A DNA stretch of 20,533 bases from Chloroflexota bacterium (GTDB taxonomy: Bacteria > Chloroflexota > Anaerolineae > 4572-78), in assembly GCA_024278725.1 (NCBI GenBank), contig JAJRSQ010000124.1:1-20533 (forward strand), written 5' to 3'. The notes under the pieces were generated by a model, which was given only the letters and a program-made list of their open reading frames with translations, searched no databases and was not told the DNA's origin. Positions 1-7,974 of the stretch are shown in pieces. Numbering within the stretch: the first letter of the stretch is position 1; each line of letters starts with the position of its first letter. Both the position numbers and the translations under genes were made by a program.

Positions 1-74
1 ATCCGCAGCAGGTATGTGCCGCACGGGACATCTTCGCCAATAATTGTGATGGGAGAAAAAGGTTTCGCGTTCAA
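1..74 (-). CDS. Possible start of a gene running off the left edge
   Basis: Read on the minus strand, a frame opens at a TTG codon (72-74) and stays open to the window edge. It gives 24 residues that include GEDVPCGTYLLR near the edge. The composition looks protein-like and the direction matches the upstream helicase-like gene, so this may be the next gene of that operon. There is no ATG in frame and no clear Shine-Dalgarno sequence. The supposed start lies inside a heptamer repeat, so the true start could differ or the frame could be spurious. I cannot assign a family from this fragment. Confidence 0.2.
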   Translation of the reverse strand, partial: MNAKPFSPITIIGEDVPCGTYLLR

Positions 75-102
75 GGTTTCAGGTTTGGTGTTTCAGGTTG
101 CG
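61..102. repeat. Degenerate heptamer tandem repeat
   Basis: Six consecutive 7-base units follow the pattern GGTTTCA with substitutions (GGTTTCG, CGTTCAA, GGTTTCA, GGTTTGG, TGTTTCA, GGTTGCG). The 9-mer TTTCAGGTT recurs exactly 14 bases apart (77-85 and 91-99). Heptameric repeats of this TTGAAAC/GGTTTCA flavour are known from intergenic regions of several bacterial lineages. The tract lies just downstream of the helicase-like gene. Confidence 0.6.
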
Positions 103-112
103 TGTCGTCAAT

Positions 113-152
113 CTCACTTTCTCACCCGCTCACTCGCTCACTTTCTCACTTT
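113..152. repeat. Octamer tandem repeat across a stop codon
   Basis: Five abutting 8-base units read on the plus strand are CTCACTTT, CTCACCCG, CTCACTCG, CTCACTTT and CTCACTTT. The TGA stop codon of the minus-strand helicase-like gene (130-132) lies within the third and neighbouring units, so the last codons of that protein are encoded by the repeat. Because 8 is not a multiple of 3, gain or loss of a unit would change the C-terminal tail and the position of the stop. Confidence 0.75.
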
Positions 153-2250
153 CCCCGCTCAACCGGCGGAGCATGCGGTGCAGCGCCAACAGCAACCGAC
201 CGCGCTGTTCGTAGCCGCGCTCGTTGATTTCCGCATTGACGATAGTGATGTGTTTTTTGCAGCGCCGCGTCAAACCGAGCACCAGCCGCCGCAAACGGTC
301 ATTCTGCGCCGAGACTTCATCATCATCCGTCCATTGCCGTTCCCCCGCCCAATCCGCCGACAGGACAAACGGGTGGGTGAGCGGCTGGGCAATCCGTTCC
401 CACCAGCCATTGCTCCCCGCGTCGAGCCAGAATTGGTACGCCACCGGACGATTGCTCATCAAAAAAGTGTAGGCGGGCGCAATCAACACCGCTTCGGCGG
501 GGGGCGCGTCCCAACTGCGGGTGTACAGCGCGGAAACCACCCCCTGCTCGATTAATCGGACATAAGCGCGATTCAGAAAATCCGCGTCGGGTAGGATTTC
601 CACCGTTTCCCCCGCGTCATTTTGGGTTGGCACGGGGATTGCCCCCGTCACCCGCCGAAACTTGCGGATGGATTCAATCAGATTCGCCACCACTTCCCCC
701 GCTTCCAGCGAACGGTAAAAACCGAAACCGGGCTGCGACAGCACTTCGCCGAACAGACGGCTGAAAGTGTGGTCGAGCGGGGTATCCGGCAGGTCACGCT
801 CGGCGAGCAGCCACGCCCGCAGACGGTCAAACTGTTCCCCCAGTTGATAGGTGATGCGCTCGCGGACATCTCCGGCGATATTTTCAAACGGGGCGAGGGG
901 CATTTCGATATTGTGCGGGCGATACAGCACGTCCACCAGCAACCGCGCCCGCACTAAATCCAGCCCGGCAATGGCTTGATGAAGCGCCTGCATCACGTCG
1001 AAGGGGTCGGGCAGCAAGCGCCATTCGGGGTGGATGAGCCGCGCCAGAGTGAGCATGGTCAGCGCGGCGGGTTCCTCATTCAACGCGCGCGACGGGCGGT
1101 GCGAGCGGGCGGGCAGCCCGCGCTGTTCCATTTGGTACAGGAACGAGAATCGCAGCGCATCGCTGACGAAGGGGGCAAGGACGACGATTTCATCGGGCGA
1201 AACGCCGTCATCGTTGATGAGCGCTTCGATTTTTTCCACCACCAGTTGGAGCGATTGCGGATAAAAGCGGGTCTGCTCAAACGTGAACGCGGTGAGGGGG
1301 TCGGCGGGGATGTCCGGCGGCGGGGTGCGCGGGTCGAGCGCGGCGGCGAGCCGTTCGCCGAACGCCAGCACGTCGGCGGGGGCGATGAAAGATTCGGTGA
1401 GCCGTTCCACCTTTTCGCACCCCGTTTGGAGCGCCTGCCCGGTACGCCAATTCGCCCCCAGAAAGATACGATAGCCGGCATCGTCATCGAACACCAAAAA
1501 TGCAGAATCCGCCACCGAAAGCCAGTCGCCCAGCACCTGATGGGTGAGCGGATTGTGCTCTTCCACATTGTCCACGATGATGTGCCGGTAGCGGTGGGTG
1601 AGCAAAGGGCGCAGGGCGGGATTCGCCCAGATGTGGTGGCGAAAGGTGTCCATGCGCAGGGAGAAATCGAGCAGGTTGTGGCGCAGGCAGAATTCGCGGA
1701 AGGCGGAAATGCAGACCTGCACGTGGTCAAACGCCACCCGACTGCTGATTTCGCCGCCGAGCGCGGTTTTGAGCCGCCCGCCGACCTGCTCGATGGGCAA
1801 GCCGATGAGCGCGGCTTTTTCCAGATTGTCGAGCAGTTGGCTCATCAAACGCGGCAGGGTGATGGTGACCGAAACCACGTTGGGGTCAAAATAACCGTCT
1901 TCCAGCAGGGGTTCAATCACCTGCGCCATGTAATATTGCGCCGTCTCAATGGTGAGGAAGGTCGGCTGGCGGGTGGGACGCCCGAAGCCCGCCGGGGCGG
2001 CAATTTGGGGCCACACCAGCTTGATGGTGCGCAGCGCCAGCCCGTCGAGCGTGAAAATATCCACCTGCCCCGGCACGCGGAGGGTGGTATCTGCCAGCGC
2101 GGCAGTGAACGGCGCGGCGAGGGTGCGCTGGGGGAGGAGCACCAGAATGTTGTACGGCGAAACGCCATCCGCCAAAAGTTGTTTCAGGTGGTTGATAGCG
2201 CGGGTGGTTTTGCCGGTTCCCGCCGCGCCGAAAAGCATAGTTGCGGTCAT
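130..2250 (-). CDS. UvrD/AddB-like P-loop helicase-related protein with degenerate motifs
   Basis: A 706-residue protein. The start is the ATG at 2248-2250, whose bases overlap the TGA stop of the upstream kinase (ATGA), indicating translational coupling; in-frame codons further upstream lie within the kinase gene. The N-terminus holds a clean Walker A motif, GAAGTGKTT (about residues 8-16). This is followed by ILVLLPQRTLAAPF and VDIFTLDGLA, which resemble motif Ia and the following strand in superfamily 1 helicases and AddB. The motif II region reads HIIVDNVEEHNP (about 223-234), where UvrD has a DE pair, so the catalytic Glu position is Asn. The motif III region reads VFDDDAGYR and lacks the usual Gln. 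A motif VI-like LTRRCKKH sits near residue 661. No PD-(D/E)XK nuclease domain or Fe-S cysteine set is evident. It is probably a DNA-repair or recombination-type ATPase, with helicase activity doubtful. The family call is firm at the P-loop level and tentative beyond that. Confidence 0.75.
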   Translation of the reverse strand: MTATMLFGAAGTGKTTRAINHLKQLLADGVSPYNILVLLPQRTLAAPFTAALADTTLRVPGQVDIFTLDGLALRTIKLVWPQIAAPAGFGRPTRQPTFLTIETAQYYMAQVIEPLLEDGYFDPNVVSVTITLPRLMSQLLDNLEKAALIGLPIEQVGGRLKTALGGEISSRVAFDHVQVCISAFREFCLRHNLLDFSLRMDTFRHHIWANPALRPLLTHRYRHIIVDNVEEHNPLTHQVLGDWLSVADSAFLVFDDDAGYRIFLGANWRTGQALQTGCEKVERLTESFIAPADVLAFGERLAAALDPRTPPPDIPADPLTAFTFEQTRFYPQSLQLVVEKIEALINDDGVSPDEIVVLAPFVSDALRFSFLYQMEQRGLPARSHRPSRALNEEPAALTMLTLARLIHPEWRLLPDPFDVMQALHQAIAGLDLVRARLLVDVLYRPHNIEMPLAPFENIAGDVRERITYQLGEQFDRLRAWLLAERDLPDTPLDHTFSRLFGEVLSQPGFGFYRSLEAGEVVANLIESIRKFRRVTGAIPVPTQNDAGETVEILPDADFLNRAYVRLIEQGVVSALYTRSWDAPPAEAVLIAPAYTFLMSNRPVAYQFWLDAGSNGWWERIAQPLTHPFVLSADWAGERQWTDDDEVSAQNDRLRRLVLGLTRRCKKHITIVNAEINERGYEQRGRLLLALHRMLRRLSGESEKVSE

Positions 2251-5200
2251 GACGATTTTTGGTCCAACGCCCGGCGCACAAACGTGAGCAGGGTGGTCGG
2301 GGTGAAGGGTTTTTCGATGAAACGTCCGTTCATCTGCAACGCCGTGTTGTCGGTGATGATGTCTGCCATGTAGCCGGACATGAAAAGCACGCACAGCGAC
2401 GGGTTGTCGGCGAGCAATTTGTCCGCCATCAGCTTCCCGTTGAGTTTGGGCATCACCATGTCGGTCAGCACCGCATCGAGTTCATCGGCGTGCGCCGCCG
2501 CCACTTCCAGCCCTTCCATCCCGTTGGTGGCGGAAAAGACCCGGTAGCCGAATTGCCGCAGCACATCCACCACCATCGCCCGCACCGATTCTTCATCTTC
2601 CACCACCAAAATTGTTTCCGAACCGGAGAGATTTTCAACCGTATCATCGTCCGCAATTGTCGTCATTTTATTCGTTTCAACGGTGGCGGGGAGATAAACA
2701 TGGAAGGTTGTGCCCTGCCCCGGCGCGCTGTCAAAAGTGATGAAACCGCCATGCTGCTGGATGATGCCGTACACGGTGGTCAACCCCAGCCCCGTCCCCT
2801 TGCCGGTTTCTTTGGTGGAGAAAAAGGGTTCAAAAACATGGTCGCGCACATCATCGGGGATGCCCACGCCGGTATCCGCCACGGAAAGCCGAACATATTT
2901 CCCGCCGGGCATGGTCAAATCCGGGCGGATATATTCCGGCGCCATCTCCACGTTTGCGGTGGTGATGGAGAGCGTGCCGCCGTCGGGCATAGCATCGCGG
3001 GCATTCACCGCCAAGTTAACGATGATTTGCTCCAGTTGGGTGGGGTCGGCTTTGATGTTCCACAGCGCCTCCCCGAAATCGGTATTTATTTCAATATGTT
3101 CGCCGATGACGCGCTGCAACATTTTTTGAATGTCGTTCACCACAAAATTCAAATTCAACACCTGTGGATTGGCGGTCTGTTTGCGGCTGAAAACCAGCAG
3201 TTGCCGCACCAAATTGGTGGCGCGCTGCCCGGATTTGAGGATGTTGGAGACCATGCGATATTCCCAATCGTCGGGGTTGAGCCGCCGTTGCATCAGCTCC
3301 GCGAAACCGTTGATGGCGGTGAGCAGGTTGTTGAAATCGTGCGCCACCCCCCCGGTGAGCCGCCCAATCGCTTCCATTTTCTGCGCCTGATAATATTGCT
3401 CTTCCAATTGCAGCTCGCGGGTGACATCGCGCCGCACGGCAACAAACCCTACCAGCGTTGCTTGCGGGTCGCGCAACGGGCTGATGATTTCCTCTTCGGT
3501 GATGATTTGCCCGGATTTTGTTTTGGTGATGGTGCGCCCCTGCCAGACCTGCCCTTCGGCAACCACGTCCCACCGCTCGCGGAGACGGGCATCAGAGCCG
3601 GGGGACAGGGAAAGGGTGTCAATATGGCTGCCGATGATTTCATCGCGGGTATAGCCGGTGATTTTCTCAAAGGCGGGGTTCACGTCCACAATGCAACCGT
3701 CGCGTTCCAAAATGATGATACTTTCGGCGAGCTGTTCCATCGCGGCGACCAGCCGGCGGTGGGTTTGGGTGAGCCTGATGCGCGCCAACACCCCCGAAAC
3801 TTGGTCGGACACGCTCCATATCAAATTGATGTCCTGCGCCGCAAAATGGCGCGGTTCGTCGGCGGCGATGCCGATAGCGCCCACAACCCGATTATCGACA
3901 ATAAAGGGACACAGCACAAACGAAACGATGTCCCACGCTCGCAGTTGCTGTTTAAATTCCGCCAACCGGCTGTCGTTTTCCACGTTTTCCACCAGCAGGG
4001 GCGCCTGGTTGGTCACCAGATAGCGAACCATCATATTGCCGGTGGCGGGAAATTCAATATCCGACATGGGCGAAATACCGGATGCCCGGTATTCCGTGAT
4101 GACGCGAATCACCGAGTGGGCTTCATCGAACATGAAAACCACCGCGCGGGGCACATCAAAAAGTTGCGCCAGTTCGCGGCACGCGGTATCGAACATGAAT
4201 GTTTCTTCCATTGAAATGGCGGAAGCGGCAATGACCCGGTTCAGCAGCGAAAGCTCCTGATTTCGGCGTTGGATGGCATGTTGAGCGTGCGTCTGGGTGG
4301 TCATATCCAACACCGAGACGAAGACTTTTCCCCACGTATCCTGAAAACCCGGCGCAATCGAGACGCTCACCTGCACATAAATGGTTTGCCCGTCAAGGGT
4401 CTGCTCTTCCTGTTCACTGGTGTAGACCGGTTTATTTTCCCACAGGGCAATGACCTGTTCGGCAAAGGGGGCGAGCGTTTCCGGTTTGAAAACCTGATGC
4501 AGTCCAGCCAGCATTTGCTCTTTGGTCGCCGCTCCGAACATCGAAAGGGTAGCCTGATTCACATCAATGATGCGCACAAGTCTGACACACCTTTCAACCA
4601 CCGCCGGATTGTGGCGCAAATGGTCGGCAACATCGGAAACGCGGGCATCCAATTGCTGTAAAAAGTCTTTGACCGGCGAATAATCCTCTTCCCACAGCGA
4701 AATGGGGGAATTTTCAAAAATATTGCGATAGCGAATTTCACTTTCCCGCAACGCCTGCTCGGTTTTTTTGCGGTGCGTGATGTCGCGCGCCTGTATCACA
4801 ATGTACGGCATATCATCAATGGAAATAATGGTGCCGGACAATAATCCGTCAATTACCGTGCCGTCTTTTTTGCGGAAGGTGGTTTCATAATTCTGAATTT
4901 TGCCATGCTTTTTCAGCGTGCGCACCATTTCATATCGGTCTTCGGGCTTGTGCCAAATATTGATTGCCAGAGACGATTTCCCCACGGCTTCTTCGGCAGT
5001 ATAGCCGGTGATGCGCTCAAAGCCTTCGTTGACATCCACATAAATGCCGTCAGACATTCGGGAGATTGTCACCGAATCCAGACTGGTGCAAAATGCCACC
5101 CGGAATTTTTCCTCGCTCAAGCGCAATTGGCTCTCGATGCGGATGCGTTCCTCAATTTCAGCCCGCAGGCGCGCGTTGGTTTCGCGGAGTTCGGCGGTTT

Positions 5201-6362
5201 TTTCTGCCACCTGCTGCGCCAAGCCGGTGTAGGATGATTCGATGCTGTCTGCCATATGGTTGAAGGCGGTTGCCACCTGCCCGAATTCATCATTGGTGAT
5301 GGATGACAGGCGGAAGGCAAAATTTCCCCGCTCAAACGCGCCCGCCGCCTCGGTGAGGGCGACCAAAGGGGCGCTGAGCCAGCGATTCATAATCCGCGCC
5401 ATTATCACCGCCAGAACCAGCATCACCGCTACCAGCGCCAACGACCAGACCAACATCCCGCGTACCGTGTGGAACACAACATCTTTATCCACTTCCAGCA
5501 CAATACCCAATTGCACGTCCGGCAGCCAGCGATACATTTGGATGATGGGCACACCGTTTTCATCCGTGTATTCGGTCATCCCCGATTCTCGAATGCGAGC
5601 GCGGCGCGTGCCTTCCGCGCCGGCAACGGCGGCATAATTTTCAGCCGAAATATTCGACAACGTGGTGAGCAGATAGCCCTGCGCGTCCACCAGATAAATC
5701 TGTCCGGTGTCCAGCACTTGCGCCACATATTGCAAATCAATGGCAACCCGATGTAAATCCAGCGCGCTCACCGCAACTGCCTGCACCGTTTCCGTTTCGT
5801 CCCGGATGGGTTCAACGGCAAAAAACAGCGATGTTCCGTTGGGCGCATGGTAGGTGGTCAAAATGGGTTCTTCCACCGCGCTGAAGTCAGAAATGCCCAA
5901 CGCATCCAGCGGGGGAATCATGGACTCGGCTCTTTTGGGGTAGACCACACGCCCCCCGCCCGGCACAACAATTGCCACGCCATCAACCTTCGGTGAAGCA
6001 TGCAGCACAGATTGCAGGGCTTTCCGCAAATTTTCCGTCTGCTCCGGCACAGCGTTGTCCCGATATATTTGCAACATTCGGCGAACGGCTTCATCCTGCG
6101 CCACCTCAATGGAAACATACGCGCTTTCATCCAGCCAAGCGCGCGCCTCAACTTCCAGCAGAGTGGCGGCAGCCGTCAATTGCGTGTGTGTGCGCTGTTG
6201 TATCACCCGCTGCGCCAAAGGAATTGCCACCAACGCCGCAAAGAGTACCGGCACCACGGCGAACCCCAGCAGAATGGCAAATTGCCGACGCTGGAAACTC
6301 GTCCCGATAGTTGCATATATTATTGACCTCAATTTGTTCATTATCGCCATCTGTGTTTTCAC
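2247..6362 (-). CDS. Membrane-bound PAS/GAF hybrid sensor histidine kinase with receiver domain
   Basis: A protein of up to 1371 residues. It has a transmembrane helix at about 29-51, an extracytoplasmic sensor region of about 250 residues (Cache-like by layout), a second helix at about 303-323 and HAMP to about 378. A coiled coil with RIR/ELRETNARLRAE-type heptads reaches about 415. PAS domains follow at about 416-530 (EGFERITGYTAEE) and about 545-690, GAF at about 705-865, and a third PAS at about 868-985 (PAFEKITGYTRDE). The HisKA region has phospho-acceptor His1008 in GGVAHDFNNLL, and HATPase shows NLAVNARDAMPDGG, DTGVGIPDD and GKGTGLGL. The C-terminal receiver starts at about 1248, with phospho-acceptor Asp1301 in VLTDMVMP and Lys1351 in EKPF. 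Start choice is uncertain: GTG at 6362, ATG at 6350 and ATG at 6341 are all in frame and none has a good Shine-Dalgarno. Its signal, and any separate partner regulator, are unknown. It overlaps the helicase-like gene by 4 bases. Confidence 0.93.
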   Translation of the reverse strand: MKTQMAIMNKLRSIIYATIGTSFQRRQFAILLGFAVVPVLFAALVAIPLAQRVIQQRTHTQLTAAATLLEVEARAWLDESAYVSIEVAQDEAVRRMLQIYRDNAVPEQTENLRKALQSVLHASPKVDGVAIVVPGGGRVVYPKRAESMIPPLDALGISDFSAVEEPILTTYHAPNGTSLFFAVEPIRDETETVQAVAVSALDLHRVAIDLQYVAQVLDTGQIYLVDAQGYLLTTLSNISAENYAAVAGAEGTRRARIRESGMTEYTDENGVPIIQMYRWLPDVQLGIVLEVDKDVVFHTVRGMLVWSLALVAVMLVLAVIMARIMNRWLSAPLVALTEAAGAFERGNFAFRLSSITNDEFGQVATAFNHMADSIESSYTGLAQQVAEKTAELRETNARLRAEIEERIRIESQLRLSEEKFRVAFCTSLDSVTISRMSDGIYVDVNEGFERITGYTAEEAVGKSSLAINIWHKPEDRYEMVRTLKKHGKIQNYETTFRKKDGTVIDGLLSGTIISIDDMPYIVIQARDITHRKKTEQALRESEIRYRNIFENSPISLWEEDYSPVKDFLQQLDARVSDVADHLRHNPAVVERCVRLVRIIDVNQATLSMFGAATKEQMLAGLHQVFKPETLAPFAEQVIALWENKPVYTSEQEEQTLDGQTIYVQVSVSIAPGFQDTWGKVFVSVLDMTTQTHAQHAIQRRNQELSLLNRVIAASAISMEETFMFDTACRELAQLFDVPRAVVFMFDEAHSVIRVITEYRASGISPMSDIEFPATGNMMVRYLVTNQAPLLVENVENDSRLAEFKQQLRAWDIVSFVLCPFIVDNRVVGAIGIAADEPRHFAAQDINLIWSVSDQVSGVLARIRLTQTHRRLVAAMEQLAESIIILERDGCIVDVNPAFEKITGYTRDEIIGSHIDTLSLSPGSDARLRERWDVVAEGQVWQGRTITKTKSGQIITEEEIISPLRDPQATLVGFVAVRRDVTRELQLEEQYYQAQKMEAIGRLTGGVAHDFNNLLTAINGFAELMQRRLNPDDWEYRMVSNILKSGQRATNLVRQLLVFSRKQTANPQVLNLNFVVNDIQKMLQRVIGEHIEINTDFGEALWNIKADPTQLEQIIVNLAVNARDAMPDGGTLSITTANVEMAPEYIRPDLTMPGGKYVRLSVADTGVGIPDDVRDHVFEPFFSTKETGKGTGLGLTTVYGIIQQHGGFITFDSAPGQGTTFHVYLPATVETNKMTTIADDDTVENLSGSETILVVEDEESVRAMVVDVLRQFGYRVFSATNGMEGLEVAAAHADELDAVLTDMVMPKLNGKLMADKLLADNPSLCVLFMSGYMADIITDNTALQMNGRFIEKPFTPTTLLTFVRRALDQKSS

Positions 6363-6502
6363 TCATGGACATTTAAGCCCTATATATAGTGGTGCGACCG
6401 TTCCATAATCCATATTTCGTTTTTTGATTTTTTGATGTCAAAAATAGCGCCGAACCAATCATTGATGGGGGGCATAGGGGGACAATCGAACAGCGTACCC
6501 TT

Positions 6503-6532
6503 ATTGTAACACACAACCCGCAATCCCTTCAA
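6503..6532 (-). promoter_or_regulatory. Predicted promoter for the hybrid kinase operon
   Basis: On the minus strand, TTGAAG (6527-6532) is followed after 18 bases by TACAAT (6503-6508). TGT lies directly before the -10, giving an extended -10 element. It points toward the kinase gene and would produce a long untranslated leader. Assigned by consensus only. Confidence 0.45.
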
Positions 6533-6612
6533 GCCGGGAAGAACGGTTAAAAACCGCTTTTACACCTCGCCGATGCCGCGCCATTTTCGGGCGCAAAAAT
6601 TTCAGGTGATGG

Positions 6613-6640
6613 TTGACGAATGGGGGGGGTATGCTATACT
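6613..6640 (+). promoter_or_regulatory. Predicted moeA promoter with a G8 run in the spacer
   Basis: TTGACG (6613-6618) and TATACT (6635-6640) are separated by 16 bases, and TGC precedes the -10 (extended -10). The spacer contains eight consecutive G (6622-6629). The predicted start site is about 40 bases ahead of the moeA ATG. Confidence 0.65.
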
Positions 6641-6684
6641 ATTGCACTACAGTTCGATACTGTCCCGCCGCATCGGAGAATACT

Positions 6685-7959
6685 ATGGCTTTACTGCCCG
6701 TACCCACGGCACTCAAACAAATTTTGGCTGAAATCACACCGCTCCCATCAGAAACTGTACACATTTCTCAGGGATGGAATCGCGTGCTGGCGGAAGATGT
6801 GGTGTCACCTGAAAATATCCCCCCCTTCCCCAATTCTGCGATGGATGGATACGCGGTGCGCGCCGCAGACATCGCCGCCGCCAATCGCACTGCGCCGGTG
6901 ATTCTGCCCGTCACGGGGAGCATCGCCGCCGGAGCCGCCGCCGTTCCATCACTGACCCCCGGCACTGCCGTCCGCATCATGACCGGCGCGCCGGTTCCCG
7001 ACGGGGCAGACACCGTCATCCGTTTTGAAGACACCAGCGAATTCATCACCCATCCGAATTTACCCGACGACCACGTGGCTTTTTTTGAAGCCGCACCGCA
7101 GGGCGCAAACGTGCGTCACACCGGGGAAGATATTTCGGCGGGAAAGGTGGTGCTGCGCAAAGGCTACCCCCTGCGACCGCAGGACATCGGCGTGCTGGCG
7201 GCAATCGGCAGGGCTGAGGTTGCCGTCACCCGGCGTCCGCGCGTGGGCATTTTAGCCACCGGCGACGAACTGATTGACCTCGACGAATCGCTTTCCCCCG
7301 GAAAAATTCGCAATTCCAATGGTTACACGCAAGCCGCGCAAATTGCCGCCTACGGCGCAACCCCGATTCCGCTGGGCATCGCCCGCGACACCAACGCCGA
7401 TTTGGTCTCAAAACTGGAAGCGGGGCTGGCGCAAGGACTTGATTTGTTGATAACCTCGGCGGGGGTTTCTGCCGGCGATTATGACGTGGTGAAAAATGTG
7501 TTGAAAAGCCGGGGCGCGATGCATTTCTGGCAGGTAGACATCAAACCCGGCAAGCCGCTCGCATTCGGCAATATTGACGGTGTGCCGCTCATCGGGCTGC
7601 CGGGCAACCCGGTGGCATCGGTGGTGGCGTTTGAGGTCTTCGCCCGCGCGGCAATTCTGAAACTGGCGGGGTATGCCTCGGTGGAAAAACCCGTCCTCAA
7701 AGCAACCTTAACCGAAGATGTGACCAACAGCGGCAGACAACATTATATGCGCGCCTACCTTTATTGCACCGGAACAGATTACCGTGTGACCACCCGCGGC
7801 AGCGGCGTGACCGTGCAGGGGTCGGGTATTTTATCATCACTGGTGTGGGCAAATGTTTTACTGGTTGTCCCCAGCGGCACAAAATTTTTACCTGCCGGTT
7901 CCAAAGTTGATGCCTGGCTTTTGGACTGGCACGGTCCGGAAATTCCAACCTCACCGTAA
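6685..7959 (+). CDS. moeA: Molybdopterin molybdenumtransferase MoeA
   Basis: A 424-residue protein that inserts molybdate into adenylylated molybdopterin in the last step of molybdenum cofactor synthesis. Family signatures appear in order: PNSAMDGYAVR (about 50-59), MTGAPVPDGADTVI (about 99-112), GILATGDELID (about 188-198), GKIRNSNG, TSAGVSAGDYDVVK (about 257-270), KPGKPLAFG (about 287-295) and GLPGNPVAS (about 304-312). A MoeA domain IV-like C-terminus follows. The length is normal. ATG 6685 was chosen because GGAGA lies 5 bases upstream and the conserved N-terminus begins there; an earlier ATG at 6613 sits inside the promoter. The gene is followed after 15 bases by the DsbA-like gene, so the two are probably co-transcribed. 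No other molybdenum cofactor gene is in the window, so the molybdoenzyme it serves is not visible. Confidence 0.97.
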   Translation: MALLPVPTALKQILAEITPLPSETVHISQGWNRVLAEDVVSPENIPPFPNSAMDGYAVRAADIAAANRTAPVILPVTGSIAAGAAAVPSLTPGTAVRIMTGAPVPDGADTVIRFEDTSEFITHPNLPDDHVAFFEAAPQGANVRHTGEDISAGKVVLRKGYPLRPQDIGVLAAIGRAEVAVTRRPRVGILATGDELIDLDESLSPGKIRNSNGYTQAAQIAAYGATPIPLGIARDTNADLVSKLEAGLAQGLDLLITSAGVSAGDYDVVKNVLKSRGAMHFWQVDIKPGKPLAFGNIDGVPLIGLPGNPVASVVAFEVFARAAILKLAGYASVEKPVLKATLTEDVTNSGRQHYMRAYLYCTGTDYRVTTRGSGVTVQGSGILSSLVWANVLLVVPSGTKFLPAGSKVDAWLLDWHGPEIPTSP

Positions 7960-7974
7960 GGAGCAGATTTTATT

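Larger units (their letters stand above)
6363..6684. other. Divergent intergenic region between kinase and moeA
   Basis: This stretch of about 320 bases separates two divergent genes. It holds the moeA promoter (6613-6640) and a likely minus-strand promoter (6503-6532), which would give the kinase mRNA a leader of about 130 bases. A perfect TTGACA (6436-6441, minus strand) lies in that leader but has no convincing -10 at standard spacing. I see no RNA gene, riboswitch or credible small ORF. Short G runs occur at 6467-6472 and 6477-6481, and a longer one in the moeA promoter. Confidence 0.6.

Noticed and set aside
976..2373. Long open frame of 465 codons on the plus strand
   Set aside because: It lies antisense to the helicase-like gene, is rich in Arg/Gly/His, has no recognisable domain and reflects the high third-position GC of the real gene.
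2259..4214. Long open frame of 651 codons on the plus strand
   Set aside because: It is antisense to the kinase HATPase, PAS and receiver domains, which are unmistakable on the minus strand; composition is typical of a shadow frame.
6148..6372. Alternative frame starting MSMSENTDGDNEQ at the kinase 5' end
   Set aside because: The first 17 or so residues look plausible, but the frame then loses protein character, while the kinase frame gives a good transmembrane helix. I see no evidence for a frameshift.
6436..6441. Perfect TTGACA on the minus strand as kinase promoter -35
   Set aside because: No acceptable -10 lies 16-18 bases downstream; the site at 6503-6532 is better.
6613..6684. Upstream ATG giving MoeA 24 extra residues
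   Set aside because: This ATG falls in the predicted promoter, and the extension is unlike MoeA. ATG 6685 has a good ribosome binding site.
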